Assembly: GCF_017876405.1 (NCBI RefSeq)
Contig: NZ_JAGINW010000001.1
Coordinates: forward strand, 10,863,203-10,927,202
Length of the DNA: 64,000 nt
Direction: 5' to 3'
Source: Kibdelosporangium banguiense
GTDB lineage: Bacteria > Actinomycetota > Actinomycetes > Mycobacteriales > Pseudonocardiaceae
The notes beneath the pieces are model-generated. The model was not told the DNA's origin, ran no database searches, and saw only the letters and a program-made list of their open reading frames with translations. Position 1 is the stretch's first letter, and every line of letters begins with the position of its first letter. The translations under genes were made by a program, and so were the position numbers. Shown here in pieces: positions 63,044 to 64,000 of the stretch.

Positions 63044-64000
63044 TCATGCCGCACACGTCTTCGGAGGGGGCTGTGTGCGGTGCAGGGCCCGTACGTGGTG
63101 GTCGCGCAGCGCGTAGTAGACGTGGCCGATCTGCTTGCGGGCGGCGGCCACGACGCCGATGTTGCGGCCTCGTTTCGCGCCGATGCGGGCCCGGAACGCG
63201 CCGATCGTGCTGGTTGTGGGCAGCACCTGCACCGATTCCACCGCCGCCCAGCGCACCAATCGTGAGCCTTGTTTGGTGATCCGGCCGCGGTGTACGTGGG
63301 TGTCGGACTCGTGGTGTTTCGGGGTCAGCCCGGCCCAGCTGGCCAACTGCTCGGGGCCGGTGAAGCGGTGGACATCCCCGATCTCGGCGACGAACACCGC
63401 GGCCAGTGTCGGGCCGATCCCGGGAATGCTCTGCACTGCCACATAACCAGGATGAGATGACAACCGCGCCCGGGTGAGCCCGGCGAAGACCTCGATCTGG
63501 AAGTCCAGTGTGTCCATGACCCGTCGCAGCGAGTCGATCCGGCCCCGGTAGACCCCGGGCAGCGTGACCCGCGTGAGCAGTTCGAGTCCTGCGCCGCCGA
63601 ACAAGGTCGGTCATGGACACTTGGATACCGCATTTGGCCAGCACGGCGTGGATCTCGGCCTTGCAGTGCGACCGCAGCGCAACCAGTTTCGCGCGGTGAC
63701 GCACCAGCTCCCGCAACTCCCGGGTGACGGGCGGGGCGATCCACGCCTCGGGCAGGCGGCCCATCCTTAGCAGGTCAGCCAAGTCCGTCGCGTCGCGTTC
63801 GTCGTTCTTGACCCGCCGGTACTCGAATGCCTTGACCCCCAACGGATGCGCCAGATGCAGCCGCGCACCCGTTCCGGCGATCACGTCCGCGGCCCAGTAC
63901 CAGCCATAGGTTGCCTCCATCACCACCTCCGGTGCTTCCCCGCACCGGCCCAATACCGACGTCAGCCGTTCGGCGTCGTTGACGATCCGGGTCGACTCCA
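63044..64000 (-). pseudogene. IS110-family transposase, frameshifted, 5' end off the window
   Basis: The upstream frame has VVMEATYGWYWAADVIAG (DEDD-domain Glu), VKNDERDATDLADLLRMG (the two late Asp) and RELVRHRAKLVALRSH. One base too many at about 63600-63606 breaks it after VSMTDL. The next frame continues FGGAGLELLTRV, then the Transposase_20 region SIPGIGPTLAAVFVAEIGDVHRF (in pieces), QLASWAGLTPKHHESD and GRITKQGSRLVRWAAVE to the stop at 63044. Inactive unless the slip is a sequencing error. Confidence 0.8.

Noticed and set aside
1..64000. CRISPR arrays, rRNA and complete tRNA genes
   Set aside because: No regularly spaced repeats, rRNA-like blocks or complete cloverleaf seen; only a partial tRNA-end-like stretch near 62090.

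Overview
The window is high-GC actinomycete DNA: G/C-rich third codon positions, GTG starts, 4-base start/stop overlaps, an Lsr2 remnant and actinobacterial-type MoxR/DUF58/transglutaminase, TetR and RHS genes. The overall style fits Pseudonocardiaceae-like actinobacteria, but no single gene fixes the genus. It reads as an accessory region heavily worked over by insertion sequences. About a third of the length is mobile DNA, and many chromosomal genes are cut, frameshifted or reduced to ends.

Layout. 1-340: start of a thioredoxin gene (minus) facing a truncated CsoR-like reading frame, with two C4-G4 palindromes between them. 338-1564: a complete IS ('IS-A', rve-type transposase). 1633-2934: decayed secreted esterase. 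3296-4966: exported substrate-binding/VWA protein. 5062-5688: TetR regulator with a palindromic operator. 5685-6554: 3' part of a levansucrase gene cut by IS-E (6555-7730), with a TPR gene fragment on the other side. 8694-9962: HNH-type nuclease. 10143-11480: orphan excisionase, small membrane protein, Lsr2 pseudogene. 11766-15891: a tightly overlapping three-gene operon (cyclase-like/helical/trypsin protein, CHAT protease, alpha/beta hydrolase) that looks like a self-contained conflict or proteolytic-cascade system. It stands back to back with a DUF3644 protein carrying a HEPN RxxxxH motif (16562-17626). 18004-23420: four elements nested in one another. 23421-24330: GH43 and epimerase remnants. 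24684-33083: a 2799-residue secreted RHS/SpvB-type toxin followed by a pentapeptide-like presumptive immunity gene. 34029-35245: another IS. 35246-38433: a four-gene translationally coupled small-molecule operon (oxygenase remnant, amidohydrolase, PhyH-type dioxygenase, methyltransferase). 38680-39630: IS5-type element that has cut the end of an XRE/coiled-coil/effector-associated-domain gene. 41093-41935: IS debris. 42502-49692: MoxR, DUF58, transglutaminase-like protein, and a giant propeller-PKD-beta-helix surface protein. 49699-50994: convergent TIR-transmembrane protein. 51250-52670: decayed XRE and APC-permease genes. 52828-59313: serine-recombinase fragment, two inverted copies of an IS3-type element (IS-F) around an IS5 scrap, the second copy split by a bare Tn554-like trio of recombination genes. 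59662-62531: XF1762-family protein, small protein and a large serine recombinase that runs into a tRNA-3'-end-like sequence. 62324-62632: three IS-E ends. 63044-64000: frameshifted IS110-type transposase.

How it fits together. Intact non-mobile genes cluster into systems that plausibly work in defence or competition (trypsin/CHAT/hydrolase operon, HEPN protein, HNH nuclease, TIR-TM protein, RHS toxin with immunity gene, MoxR operon). They are separated by recombination debris (excisionase, serine recombinases, Tn554-like element, many IS ends). The trypsin operon, and the cut XRE gene with its effector-associated-type C-terminus, may belong to the same broad class of regulated conflict systems; that link is inference. 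Names such as IS-A to IS-F are local labels used only in this annotation.
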